A DNA stretch of 64,000 bases from Gigaspora rosea (Eukaryota > Glomeromycota > Glomeromycetes > Diversisporales > Gigasporaceae), in NCBI GenBank assembly GCA_003550325.1, contig QKWP01000001.1, forward strand, positions 427,489-491,488, given 5' to 3'. Position numbers and translations under genes: made by a program. Each line of letters opens with the position of its first letter. Position 1 is the stretch's first letter. This document shows positions 22,311-34,163 of this stretch, in pieces. The notes beneath the pieces are model-generated. The model saw only the letters and a program-made list of their open reading frames with translations, did no database searches and was not told the origin of the DNA.

Positions 22311-25287
22311 ATAAAGAAGCTGTGCCAAATTAAAAAAAGCTATTATAGAATAAATATTTAACCAAATAACTTAAAAAAAATCTAGCCTGTGATGATGATT
22401 TTTCTGTTTTCATCAAAATTGAAAATTTTAAAAAATCCCGGATCTGGAAGCAAATTGAAAAATTATCATAACTTCGTCAATATTAATCTGTTTTTGATGA
22501 AATTTTAATTGAAGACTCTTGAATACCTATTCTATCAACTTACTAAGTTACATTTTGGAGGTTTCATTTTAAGAAAGTGCTTCTGGAAGCATTTGAAGTT
22601 TAGGAAAAAACTTGCAAAAAGTATGCATTCAAATTTACAAAAACGTTAATATCTTCACGAGATTTTAATATTTTTTTATAAAATTTGAGATTCTATTAGT
22701 CAATATTATGTGCTACAAGTCTTGTTATAAAATTTGTTTAATTAGCATAGTAAAATTTTTTGTAAATCATCACTGAACAGTGGGTTATTTTGAAAAAGCA
22801 AAAAACATATTACAAGTTTACAAAAACTTTCATCAAAGATATCTCCATGAGTTCTTGACCAAATTTGATGAAAATTTTTTATTTTAATTTTACAAATCTA
22901 TAGAATTCAAATAAAAAATATTATGATTTCAAAATTTTACAAATTGATTCTAACTTTGTGCTCTAAAAAACTTATTCAGCATATTAAAATACATTATGCT
23001 AGTATATTTAATTTTATATTTCTTGAAAATTTCAGAGAAGATACTAACTACATAATAATTACTACAATTATTATATGAATTACTAACTAATTTGCTTAAA
23101 GATAACCCCGTGCAATTGCATTATATAATTATTTGTTTATCGACATACAATCACAATCAATGATTGTAATACATATGCAAGTTGCTATTGATACTAAAGC
23201 CTGATTACATTCAATAACTACTTTTACTTATTTTCAATTATAATTGATAATAATTTTGCTCCGTATAGCTATTAATAACTTGTTATATCTGGATCGATCA
23301 TCATAGCACGACTTAACTTGTTATGATAATTCTTGCAAAATGAGAGTAAATTGCTAAAAAATAAAATATAATATAAGCAAAATCTTAGAAATTTGCCAAA
23401 ATATTCAATTATGACCCTTTTTAAAATTAACTTCAATTTGCTAAAATTTAAATTTGGACCTTAGATCAAATTTGAATCAATTTGCTAAAAAAATATGACA
23501 TATATCAGAGATGTTCGGGGTTCTGCTAATTTCAAAATATAGACTTTAATTGATAATTCACAACTTAACAAAAGAATAAATATAGTATAATAAAGCAAAT
23601 CACTATATAAATTATATAAATAGCACAGTTAAAAAATTTCTAATCTTTTTTCTATTTGGCAGTTATGCCACAACTTTATTAAACTAAAGTATAACTATTT
23701 GTAAACTAACAATAATTTTACAGAGTAGAGCATTAAGCTATTAATATCAAAGTGTAAACATCCAGTTGTCTGAAGATACCTAAAAGTGTTCTGCTATAGC
23801 AAACTTTTTTCTTATCATAAAGTGTCTAAATCATTAACTAGAGTTGCTGCCTGTTATGAATGCCTTTTCAAACCTTTTTCTCCTAGCTTCTTGAGTAAAA
23901 GGATTTACTAGAATATAGCAAGCTAATATAAAAAATAAAGTAAATAAAAAAAGAGTAAAAATCTATACTATCTAAATAAATAATCAAGTATATAAAAAAA
24001 TAAAATAAAAAGAAAAAAGCAAAAAACAATCATAACATGATAATACTATAAAAAAATAAAAAAAAAGAAAAGTTATATCTAAAAAAATATTCTAAAAAGA
24101 AATTTATTTCAGAGTTTCTTCAAAACATCTTATATATATTTTTTTTACACATAACAATATTTTGATTTGGTAGATGCATTCTTGAATTGAAAAGAATAAA
24201 TATTGACAATCTTTTGGAAGGTAAACTAAAATGCCTACTTTGTTGAAATTTCAAAAAGTCCAAAGAGACAATAGAAACAGTACCAAACTAAAAGAAGTTT
24301 GTAAGATATGCTATATAGAATAAAATGTTTAACCAAGCCTCTAATTATATTTTATTTTCATATCTATAGAATTTGACAAAGCTTCAAAGTCTCTCTACTA
24401 CTTTTTTGCTTAATAGTACCAAAGCCTGCAAAGGTGCCTTACTTGAAAGTCTGCTAGTCTTTTTTATCTCTATTTTAGATACAGAACATCCAGTAAATAG
24501 ACTTTGTACTTAGCAGCAATTTGGTGAAGCTTTGCGTATAAAAATATATTACTTATAGAGTTTTTGTAGTTTAGTTTTATTGAAAATTTGGTACAAGGAA
24601 TCATTAAAAGAGTTATAAACTTTTCCAAAATTTTCTAATATTTGTTCAAACAAATATTTTATTTTACCATATTAATGAGCAAAATCAATTAATTAAAAGT
24701 TATAGAAATTACTAAAACAAATTTAATAGTAGTTATATCATCCAAATTGGGCTAGTGAATACTATAATATCTTTGAAAACTATTGGTTAAATATATAAAA
24801 TTTCTATCTAAACAATAGTTTGTTAATATAGAAAATTTATATAGTTGGCTAATTGCTTTTAAAGATATTTTAGTATTTACTAGTCTAATTTGAATAATTA
24901 ACTACTGTTAAATTCATCTTAGCATACTTAACAACTTTTAATTAATTGATTTTGCTTGTTAACTTAATAAAATAAAAAGCTTTCTTTGAACAAACTAAAG
25001 AAATTTTTGTACTATTATTATAGTATATTTACAGTTAGTTTAGATTTTGAATTCTTTTTTTTATAGCTCTTAGAATACTTTGTCTCTACTGAAAACTTGT
25101 AAAGTATTAGATACTAAATATTTGTACTATAATATTAACCATATTGAGTTAGAAATACCTTGAACTAATGTTGTTAGTTGAAATACTTTATTTAGTTAAA
25201 TATTTAGACAATTAGGTATTTAAACTTATTTTGATATAATAATATTTTTTTAACTATTAAAAGTTTAAATTTAACTAAATGTTTACA
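22311..25287. other. AT-rich DNA, no gene seen
   Basis: Contains a satellite fragment (22820-22920) and stretches of runs of A and T. No ORF of 60 codons or more, no element ends and no RNA gene recognised in almost 3 kb. Confidence 0.5.
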
Positions 25288-25295
25288 TAGTAGAC

Positions 25296-26069
25296 TAGTG
25301 TTGGACTATGACATATATAACCAATATGATCTATATGACTAGTCATAGATCATATAGTCATTTTGCAAGTATATATAATCTATGATATTATATAACCAAT
25401 ATGATCTGTATGACTAGTCACAAATCATGCAAGTATATATGATCTATGACTTTTAGTTATATTGATAACTAGTATTTTTGTGAAATAACATGCAAGGGTT
25501 TACTTGCACATTACTACACTCCTAGATCTACTATGTAACTATTGTGACATTTTTGATCGTCTGCATGATTGTCAAATCTGTATCTATTATGACATTCTAA
25601 TCATACATATGATTATTACGATATCATTATTCGCAGTAAATGCCAGTAAACATTATAAAGGTTGATTTTTATAGAAAGGCACCCAGGTCAGGTATTGTCA
25701 GATCTAGGTCAGTATTTAGCCCTAGTTTCATTAATATGCTAGTAATAAGTTGTATGTACGTACATATATATATAGAATCCATGTATGTGTTGCTGTATTA
25801 GGTAGTATATTATCATATAAATGATATTAAATATTTGTTTTTTATAAGTTAAAAGATCGAGAGCAATTTGTATGTATTTTTTTAAGATTGCTTAAACACA
25901 TATAAAAATCATATGACTATTAATCATGTTATAATAAAATTATAATCATATCGATCATATGACAAATAATCATATATTATATGATTTTAATCATATTATT
26001 TATATTTAACAACTATATAATTATGATCATTTAAAAAAATTTATATGATATATAAATGGGCCAACACTG
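25296..26069. mobile_element. hAT-type element B (ATATGATC motif)
   Basis: The ends are TAGTGTTGGACTAT and, reversed, CAGTGTTGGCCCAT. TAGTAGAC (8 bp) is duplicated exactly at 25288-25295 and 26070-26077. Subterminal repeats of the CATATGAT/ATCATATG and ATGACTAGTCAT type occupy both ends. No transposase ORF. Confidence 0.9.
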
Positions 26070-26077
26070 TAGTAGAC

Positions 26078-26490
26078 TACTATATATATTTGAAATTAAG
26101 CTATCTTTTTTGGGATTGTCTAAAGCCAAGTACATTTACATGATAAAATGCCAATCAGATTATAAAATTTGATTTTTACAAATTAGCCTGAAAACAAAAA
26201 CAAAAAAAAATTGAAAATGCTAAAAATACAAGAAATAAATATCATAAACTATACATGCTACTGAATTTGATTTTTGAAAATGCCTATTTGGGTTCCTAAA
26301 AATAAATTAAAATTTTTTATAAAGAAGAGCAAATAAAATTTATATATTTAAGTTCCTTATAATTTTATCTATCCAAAAAAGTATCAAAAAATTTTAGAAT
26401 TTAAATAAAATAGATCAAAAACAATTTTAGGCAAAAATTTTAATTTTGGGTCCCAAAACCCAAAATAATTTTGTCACTATATATAATAAA
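26078..26490. other. AT-rich spacer
   Basis: Nothing recognised between the hAT element and the DIRS remnant. Confidence 0.5.
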
Positions 26491-26499
26491 AGTTATAAT

Positions 26500-27780
26500 G
26501 TATGAAGAGAAAAGGATACAAATTTTGGTAGTAAAATCTTTGGGAAAACTTTTGAAAAAGGAATGGGCGTAGATAAGAAAAATGCTAGTACGCAAGAGTA
26601 GGGAAATTCTGATGTGCAATTTTTAGTGTTGGAACATTCTTTGAAAAAATCGATCCAAGCAATATTAGAAAAAGCTATAGGTGAAATAAAAAGAAGCATT
26701 CAGGTAATGCAAAATGGTGGGGAAATAAGTATTGGCTGAAGAAAAAATTTGGTAAAGCGAAAAATTAGTTTGAGTATGATGAGAGGTATAAGGTTGGAAG
26801 ATTTTTAGATAATGTGCTAGTAAATAAAGATCAGGAGATAATAGGGAAAGTACGTAACGTAGGGCGTTCGCGCTAAGAGTAGCTAAGAAGGAGGGCTGGA
26901 ATGTGGTGGCAGGAATTAGAGACCCATTAGATAATGACCCAATAGAGGTGTTTTTTCAAGAAAACTGGCAAGGCCAAACAATTAGCAAAAATTAGTCATA
27001 CAAGACGGGATAAACGATCTGCCATGTTAGGTGTGTTATTTCCAAATATGGGCCTTCAAAAGTAGAAACTAGACAATTTGACAATTTTTTGAAAATTAGT
27101 GTGTTTGATTAATCGGGTGTAAAATTTAAAGCCCAAACTTTTTTACTTAATAATAAAAGTCTGATCACTTAATAAATTTTTGTGATACAATAGGTAAAAG
27201 CTTTTGACACTATAATCTAAAAATAGATTTACTGAGATTTTAAAAGCAATCTACAGGTCTACAGTTCTAATAATTCTGTTTAAACAGGTTTGTTAATTAT
27301 GAATATACTATTTTTAGATTGTTTGCATTTTGTATAACAAAATAGTTTTGCCGATTTTCTCAAAACCCGTGATCTGCCAAATTGCCTGGTTTCTACTTTT
27401 GAGGGCCCATATGCTTGAAGAAATAGGAGCTATAATGCCGAACACGATAGGGTAGTGGTTCATGACGGGGCAACATTATTTTTAACAACCTGGTCAACCA
27501 AGTTTTGCTCCAGGTGGAATGCCTACTTATGGAAATATGCTGCCATATCCAAGTACCTATCAACATAGGTATGAGAACCAAAAATGGCCATGGGGTCTGT
27601 CATGGGCAGATCAAAAGGTCTTATATTCCAAATGGTCCTAGGAGATAGAGTAGAAATCCTGGAATTGTGTATTTCTTCTGTGAAGAAAGAGGCTATATTG
27701 CATGGGATTGCCTACAAAAAAGATTTGGCCGACCCTTTCGAAGAGTAGTGTCAGAAAAGGAAGAAGCCTGATCACACTTG
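26500..27780 (+). pseudogene. gag-like region of the DIRS element
   Basis: Broken frames. Near 26870 ALRVAKKEGWNVV and RDPLDNDPIEVFF read openly. After the MITE insertion (27050-27408) a Pro/Gly/Tyr-rich linker follows (FAPGGMPTYGNMLPYP, about 27500). At about 27667-27711 YFFCEERGYIAWDC looks like a zinc knuckle with two of its four ligands lost (C to Y, H to Y). If the MITE is removed, the frame joins cleanly as LFPN-MLEEIGAIMPN. Confidence 0.55.
27050..27408. mobile_element. MITE inserted in DIRS gag (GGGCC ends)
   Basis: Inverted ends GGGCCYTCAAAAGTAGAAAC with similarity continuing for about 35 bp. ATAT is on both sides (27046-27049, 27409-27412). Excision in silico restores the gag frame. 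The superfamily is not clear from a 3-4 bp AT-only duplication. Confidence 0.8.
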
Positions 27781-27799
27781 GAAAGTCAAAAACTAAAAG

Positions 27800-28720
27800 G
27801 TGAAGAGTGTTGTAGGGAAGATTAATTTGGAAACTTTAGTAAATTATTGGAAAAGGGTGATAAAACCAGTAGCACTAGTGGTGTTTTGGTTGGAGAACAA
27901 GATACCTCTGTTTCCAAGAGGAGTGAAGTTATTTGTATTAGAAAAAACACCAAACCAATTCGAGTTTACAGATAAGGAATTGCTATGGATAAATCAAGAA
28001 ATAGAGAAGTTGAGGAAAGTAGAAGCGATAAAGGTTTATGTGAGGAAAGTAAGGTCTGAGTTTTTGTTGGAGGTTAGTCTGGTTTTCTTAGTACCGAAGG
28101 TAGGGCCAAAGAAATATCAGTTGGTAATCGATTTGAGAAGGTTAAATCGAGTATTGCCAAAGAAAGCGTTCCGTTTTAAAGAGCTTGGGGGTTATTAAGA
28201 ACTATTGAGAAAGATTAATAGATGCTCATGTTCGACTTAAGGGATGGTTACCATCATGTTTTAATTAACGATTGGGCACAGTGATTTTTAGGCTTTAGAG
28301 TAGGTGAAAGATGGTTCCATTATATGGTTCTCCGATTCAGACTATCCGAGTCGCCATGGATATTTTCAAAAATAATAAGGGCATTGATAGGCTCCTAGAG
28401 ATCACAGGGCATATACTGCGGAAATCATATAGACAATGTGTAGGTGGCGAGTCCGTCAGAGGAAGTGTTGCTAGAGATATGGAAAAAGATAATAAAGGTC
28501 AATTTAGAAGGATATGGGTTTGTGAGAGCGGTAGAAAAAGGATGTTGGGAACCGACGAAGAGGGTAAAGATTTATGAATTGATAGTTGATACGGAAAGGC
28601 GATAATTGAAGTACCAGAAGAAAAAATAGAGGAGCTGACTACGGTCAGAAGATAATGGTGAGGAGGTTAGCATCGATTGCGGGAAAAATTCAGAGTTATG
28701 CTCAAGCTTTTTTACTGGTA
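27800..28720 (+). pseudogene. DIRS reverse transcriptase
   Basis: The first 132-codon frame (27800-28198) contains EIEKLRKVEAIK, VSLVFLVPKVGPKKYQLVID and LRRLNRVLPKKAFRF, the fingers region of a DIRS-like RT. After a frameshift, FDLRDGYHHVLI follows with the first catalytic Asp, then LGFRVGERWFHYMVL and SPWIFSKIIRALIG. The position of the YxDD box reads HIDNV (about 28425-28440), so the catalytic pair is DN, and stops surround it. Copies DNA from element RNA in the intact family; this copy cannot. Confidence 0.75.
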
Positions 28721-28827
28721 CAGGTGAAATGTCTAAAATTTTATTTGATTATAAATGCGGCACATCAAACTCAGAATGAGTAGGACAGAAGAGTGCTATT
28801 AACAAAGAAAGCACGAAAGGATATAGG

Positions 28828-29262
28828 TTGGTTAAGAGAAAATATAGACAAATGGAACAAAAAGCCAGCTTGGAAACCAGCACATATAAAGACAGTCTTT
28901 GTGGATGCGTCAACGATAGGTTGGTAGGGGTATATTCAAGCTACAAAGCGGCAGAAAATTGCCTGAGTCGGTTTCATTTGACAGAAATAGTCCAATTGGA
29001 GAGTTTAGTAGCACTAAGGCTTTGGATCTTTTGTAACGAAGTTAAAACATTCATGTGTGACTTTGTTTATAGACAACAAATTAGCGGTGAAAAAAGTGAC
29101 CTGTGGAGGAAATTGCTCTTGGCAAAAAGATATTGCGAAATTTCTTTGGAAGTTTTGTACAATATTTGGATATATGAGATTAGGTGGATACCGAGCAAGG
29201 AAAATCTAGCAGACTATCTGATGAGAGTGAGGAACATAGAAAATTGGGAATTGGACAATTGA
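28828..29262 (+). pseudogene. DIRS RNase H domain
   Basis: One frame (about 28878-28965) reads HIKTVFVDASTIGW and then a TAG, matching the VDAS..GWGG start of DIRS RNase H. The domain continues in another frame with FHLTEIVQLESLVALRLW, which supplies the usual Glu helix, and ends RWIPSKENLADYLMRV, the typical wipsk.N.aD signature. Degrades RNA in RNA:DNA hybrids in the intact family. Broken by one frameshift and one stop. Confidence 0.7.
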
Positions 29263-29743
29263 GTGTTTCTAGACCTAGAGGAAAAATGGTGCCCACTAAT
29301 GGTAGACCGTTTTGCAAATTAGTTAAAACAAAGAAAGAACAGTTCAACAGTTACCATTTCTGTTCAAATTCAGAAGTAATTGATTGCTTTACTCAGGATT
29401 GGAGGTTGAAAATGAATTATGCATGTCCTTCCTTCGGTCTGGTGCATTGAGTTTTGACACATACTCGAGAGTGCAGGGCAAGGGTGGTATTAATTTTGCC
29501 AGCAAGGGTATCAGCAGTATAGTGGCCAATGTTTCTTGGGGCCCCAAAAGTGGTAATGAAATTACCACAGATGGAGTAAATTATTGTCCTGGGTCTGTCA
29601 GGCCAGAAAGAACCGTGCAACAATTCAGCTTGAAGACTAATTGCGGCGAACATAGATTGGTTGATGTGTGTTTAACAAGAGCAGAGGATTTGGCTTCTCA
29701 AGTCGTAAATAGGAGGTATAGGGAAAGCATGACAGTTTTTTAA
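29263..29743 (+). pseudogene. DIRS linker between RNase H and recombinase
   Basis: In the frame of 29184-29450, NYACPSFGLVH is followed by a stop and then VLTHTRECRARVVLILPA and WPMFLGAPKVV. This matches the N-P-F-L...W-P pattern that follows RNase H in DIRS polyproteins. The overlapping 119-codon frame 29384-29743 is a shadow. Confidence 0.5.
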
Positions 29744-29759
29744 AGGTTTTGTAACTGGG

Positions 29760-30356
29760 TGGGATAAGTAGCATACTAGCAAAAGTGGATACAGTTAAGG
29801 CTTTTTTAGGTTGGTTGAAGATAGCAGGTTTGGTGCCGCAAGTTCAAAAGTACCTCGGAGCTGTAATAAGAGTATATAGGGAAAAAGAGTTTAAAAGTTC
29901 TGTTGAAGATTTTAGAGTGAAAGAGGTGGTTAGAGGTTAAAATTGTTAAGAGCTTAAAGAAAAGAAGCAGATTGGCCTTGGGATCCGTTTTTGATTAAGG
30001 CATTGAGAAAGTATCATGATAACCCACCTGAGAAAGTAGATCTAGTGATTTGGTACAGAGACTTGGCATTGGTTGCCCTAGGTTTTCGTATGAAGGGTAA
30101 GTTAAGGGTGAAAAATGTAGAGAAATGTTTAGGTTTAGTTTGGGTAAGAATTAAGAGATCGAAGAGTAACCTATTTGCAAATAGGAAATTTGTGCTAGTG
30201 GAACCTACAGGGAGTAGGATTTGCCTAGTTAGACTGCTAGGTAAGTACCTGAGAGTAAGGCCTACAACAGGACCAGGAAAACTTTATTATAGGTCCCTAC
30301 CGCTACTATATTCAAACACTATTATAAATTTAGAAAATGTGACTAACTTTAAATAG
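29760..30356 (+). pseudogene. Tyrosine recombinase of the DIRS element, partial
   Basis: About 29790-29935 reads TVKAFLGWLKIAGLVPQVQK, a SAM-like core-binding segment. The frame from 29991 to 30356 has WYRDLALVALGFRMKGKLRV, which fits box I of tyrosine recombinases (catalytic Arg in the LRxxEL-like segment). The C-terminal HxxR...Y part is missing or unrecognisable. Confidence 0.6.
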
Positions 30357-31413
30357 ATTCAAATAATCATAGGTTTTTGTAATGTCATCGGCTTTGTATG
30401 ATTTGCAGAAAAATTGGGCACTGCCTTTAAATAGATTCACATATATAGGTTGCCAAAAAAGGTACTAGTCATAATCTGATTCGCATCATTATTATATAAT
30501 CGTTATTTGTCATATGACTATAGTGATAGTCTTTTTTAAGTAAATCTGATGATCAATTATTATGCATGATTATAATTTTGGATTGATTTAAATTAATTTA
30601 TCATTATATGTATCCCCATATAATGAAACTGGTTATATTCCAAAACAGTATATAGCTTCGCTTTTGATGAGTTTGAGATGACCACAAAAATAACTATAAC
30701 TTATCATAAAGATGTTTTAAATAAGTTTTACAATTATTTTGATGACAAGCCAAATGTCACTAACTATAAGAGGTATTTAAATATAAAAGAGCAAAGCAGA
30801 AGAGAATGAACTTCTTATTATTGTATAGTTGCGTATCAAAAATGAGAAAGAGTTTCTCTAAACTTTATCATAATTATTATTTAATGCTAATATTTCTAGC
30901 AATTTATTTATAATCTTTAAGAATCAAATAGCTGTTTTTAAGAATAGAATAGTCATGGATAGTGCTACCAAATGGTATAGGCACAAAAAAAAGTGAGAAG
31001 AAAGCATTTGAATGATGCTTAAAAAATTTTTGGACAATTTTAGTGCAATAATATAGAAGCAGTATTTTTGAATTAAAAGCCTTAAAGAATTTAAAAGTAA
31101 ATTTTATAATTCAATACTTATAAATTTTAATTATCATTATAATTATTTTAACATGATTTTACGTATTACTATATCAAATAATAGTTTTAGTCAATAAATG
31201 AGATTTTTTTCAACCCTTTCTAAGGAGGGACACTAGAAGGTGTAATTAATAAGATTCTTATAAAAGAATTTCATTATATATAAGGAGAAACTATTAAAAG
31301 CATAAATTTTTTTTTTAAAACCTGGTGATTTCCTAGGATACCATTAGCATACTTAAAAGTATAAATTTTAAATATAAGCTATGTAAAAAAATTTTTTTTA
31401 TTAATTAAAAAAA
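30357..31413. other. AT-rich DNA with short coding-like traces
   Basis: ATG at about 30679 opens a short frame (MTTKITITYHKDVLNKFYN), and about 30950-30990 reads DSATKWYRHKKK, loosely gag-like. Neither is long enough to assign. Confidence 0.35.
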
Positions 31414-34163
31414 ATGTCACTTCCTTATGATCAATATCAAAATCAGTTTACCTCTTTTTTTAATTTTCAAAAATTCGTTGATACAAAAACTGTTCTTTAT
31501 AAATATGGTACAGTTATTTCACTTGGTGATATTTATCAAATTTCTAATTTTCAAGACATTCGCAAAGTAGTAATTGTACATATAGTACAAATAATCAACC
31601 AAGTATAAAAGCCTTCTTTTCAAAAAGTGAATCAAAAAATACTAATAATGATAAAAAAAATGTGACAAATAGTAAACAATGTATCTTTATATGTCTAAGT
31701 CTTAATGATTTAGAATATATCAATTATGTTATAAGTAGTCCAGCTTGTTTTGGTGGTAGTAAAAAACCTGAAGTTATAGCAAAAAAACTTTTTCCAGAAA
31801 AATTTCTAGAAAATACTTCTTTTACTAGAAAAAACTTAATAATAAAGAACAAAAAGAATTTGAAATAGCATTAGAATCTGAAGCTACTTGGCATTTGGAT
31901 AAAGAATTTTTGGCAGTATACCACATGCAATGTAAAAGAAAAACAAGTAACGAAAATGCTATATATAATAAATGTAAAGAATTAAGATCTAATAAATGGT
32001 TAAATGAAGCACTTAAAGCTGTAAGTCTAATATGTATTTGACTTGTTAAATTATTTTAATAAAATTTTTAAAAACTAAAATATTATTATTTAAGAAACAG
32101 GCAACAAGTAGTACTGTTAAATTTACTCCTCATCATTATTATAATGAACCATTATTAAAACTTCTTAAAAATCCAAATTTAAGACAAATTTGGGCTTCTA
32201 TGAATAATAATAGTAATGAAGAATTTTGGATTAAATTGGCTCAATTTGGTTTAAGTGGAGCATTTAATGGTAATAGTACTTTTTCTGAACTTGTAGCTTT
32301 AATATTACAAATTAAAGAAAAAAAGTTTCAGGATAAAAGCTTAAAAGGGCTTTGATATTTTGAACATTTAATCCATTTTTTTAGTTTGTTATCTGAAAGT
32401 AGTCGTGAATATGAAATTTTAGAAAAGCTTTTGCTGGACTTTCAATTCAAAGAATTCGGTAATTATTATTTATTTATTTAAATAATTTATACACAAATAG
32501 TAATTATTAGTTTTTACAAATAGAAAAATTCGTCGAACAGATTTTATTATAATTACTAATCTGAGTTTGGTATTAGAGAGTTTTTTAAAATTCTCACAAG
32601 TTGTGTTAAGTATTAACTGGAATGGACTGATATAGTTATGATAGACTCTACTAAATTGCGACCAAAACTTGTTTATTCTATAGAACTTAATTATATTTCT
32701 GGGTCAATTTTATTACATTCAAGTACAAGTATTGAAACTCTTGACGATATACATCCCAAAATAAATTATATTTTAGAAAATGATGCAGTTGCTACACAAG
32801 TTCGTGGTATAGCATTAAAGGTTAGTAGCTATTAAAATAAATATAGTAGTAGTGATGTACTTGCAAAGAAATTTTCTACTCAGGTACTATTAAATTATCC
32901 AGATATCTCAATAATTTATTATAGCTATATAATAGAAATATCTATGTGAATATAATCTTTAAAAATAGTATTTAATGAAATTGATTAATTATACTATATT
33001 TTTATTTAGATTACTATTGGAAAAGTTCTACCAATGATAGTAGCAATGCTTCCTACGAAGGGTAATGAAGATGCTGAACAGATTGCATGCTTAATACATC
33101 AAATAATTAAATTGTCACATTTAGCAAATTTGAATATTTTAAGTTTTGGTACTGATGGTACTAGATCTGAATTTAATGCACAGTCAATTATTACAAATGA
33201 AGCTTCAAATTTTCTTGAATATAAAGATTCTTTTTATAAAATTCATTTTAAAGCACCATTATATAATAATAAACTATTTATTCGAATTCAAAATCCAAAG
33301 CATGCCAAAAAAACAGCTAGAAATCAAATATTTTCTTGTGCAAGACTTTTATCACTTGGAATTAGCACTGTACATTATGACCAACTTTTTAAATTAGCAC
33401 ATTAGCTATAGCATTTTCTCTTAAAACATGATGTACTTAATGTTGATAAGCAAGATGATGGTGCTGCATTACATACCTTTTATTCAAAATTTAAGCCAAA
33501 ATCTGGTTAATGGTACTATATTGGATGAATTGGCTGGACTTTTTATATACTTATTTATATTAGGTAACTATTTTAAAGATTTAATTTATTTTAAGTAATA
33601 TATAATTTATTTATAATTTTATTTTTTAGGTGAATTGTGTGATACTTATTAAATAGAACAATTAATCAAAAAACACGTATTGAAATAGTATTACGTGCTT
33701 ATTTTTTTTAACTATATGAAAAAAACATATTGAATGTTATATTATTCAATATTCTACAAAATTGTATAATTTACAAAAAAGTTTTATTTCACTTTAAAGT
33801 TATGATAATTTTGTTAGCATGGTAAAATCTTTGTAATGCTTATTATAGCACATCGTGAATTTTATTCACGATTTTCTTTATTACCAAGGGAACATGGAAC
33901 TGAAGCATTAGAACAAATATTTGAAATTTCATGAAAAATACTTTCTGATTTTAATTTTTATAAATTTTTTAAAATACAACAAAGAGTATCATTTCGTGAT
34001 AAAATTTCACGTGCTGGAATTATTGATACTAGTAGAGAACAAAATTCTGCTGCAGGTATTTAATAATTATTTTTAGATTAATTTTAAAGTTTTTTATAAA
34101 CTATAATTAATGATATTTTTTGATTATATTTTCGATATGGATAGTATATCACTTTCATCTGAG

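Larger units (their letters stand above)
26500..30356 (+). mobile_element. DIRS-type tyrosine-recombinase retroelement, degenerate
   Basis: In order: a gag-like region, a reverse transcriptase whose sequence follows the DIRS group, an RNase H, a linker, and a tyrosine-recombinase-like domain. This order (gag, RT, RNase H, YR; no integrase or protease) defines DIRS elements, which integrate through the recombinase. All parts carry frameshifts and stops. The terminal repeats typical of DIRS were not found, so the outer limits are those of the recognisable coding sequence. Confidence 0.75.

Noticed and set aside
29384-29743. 119-codon ORF as a separate gene
   Set aside because: The DIRS-like signal is in the neighbouring frame; this one has no recognisable motif.
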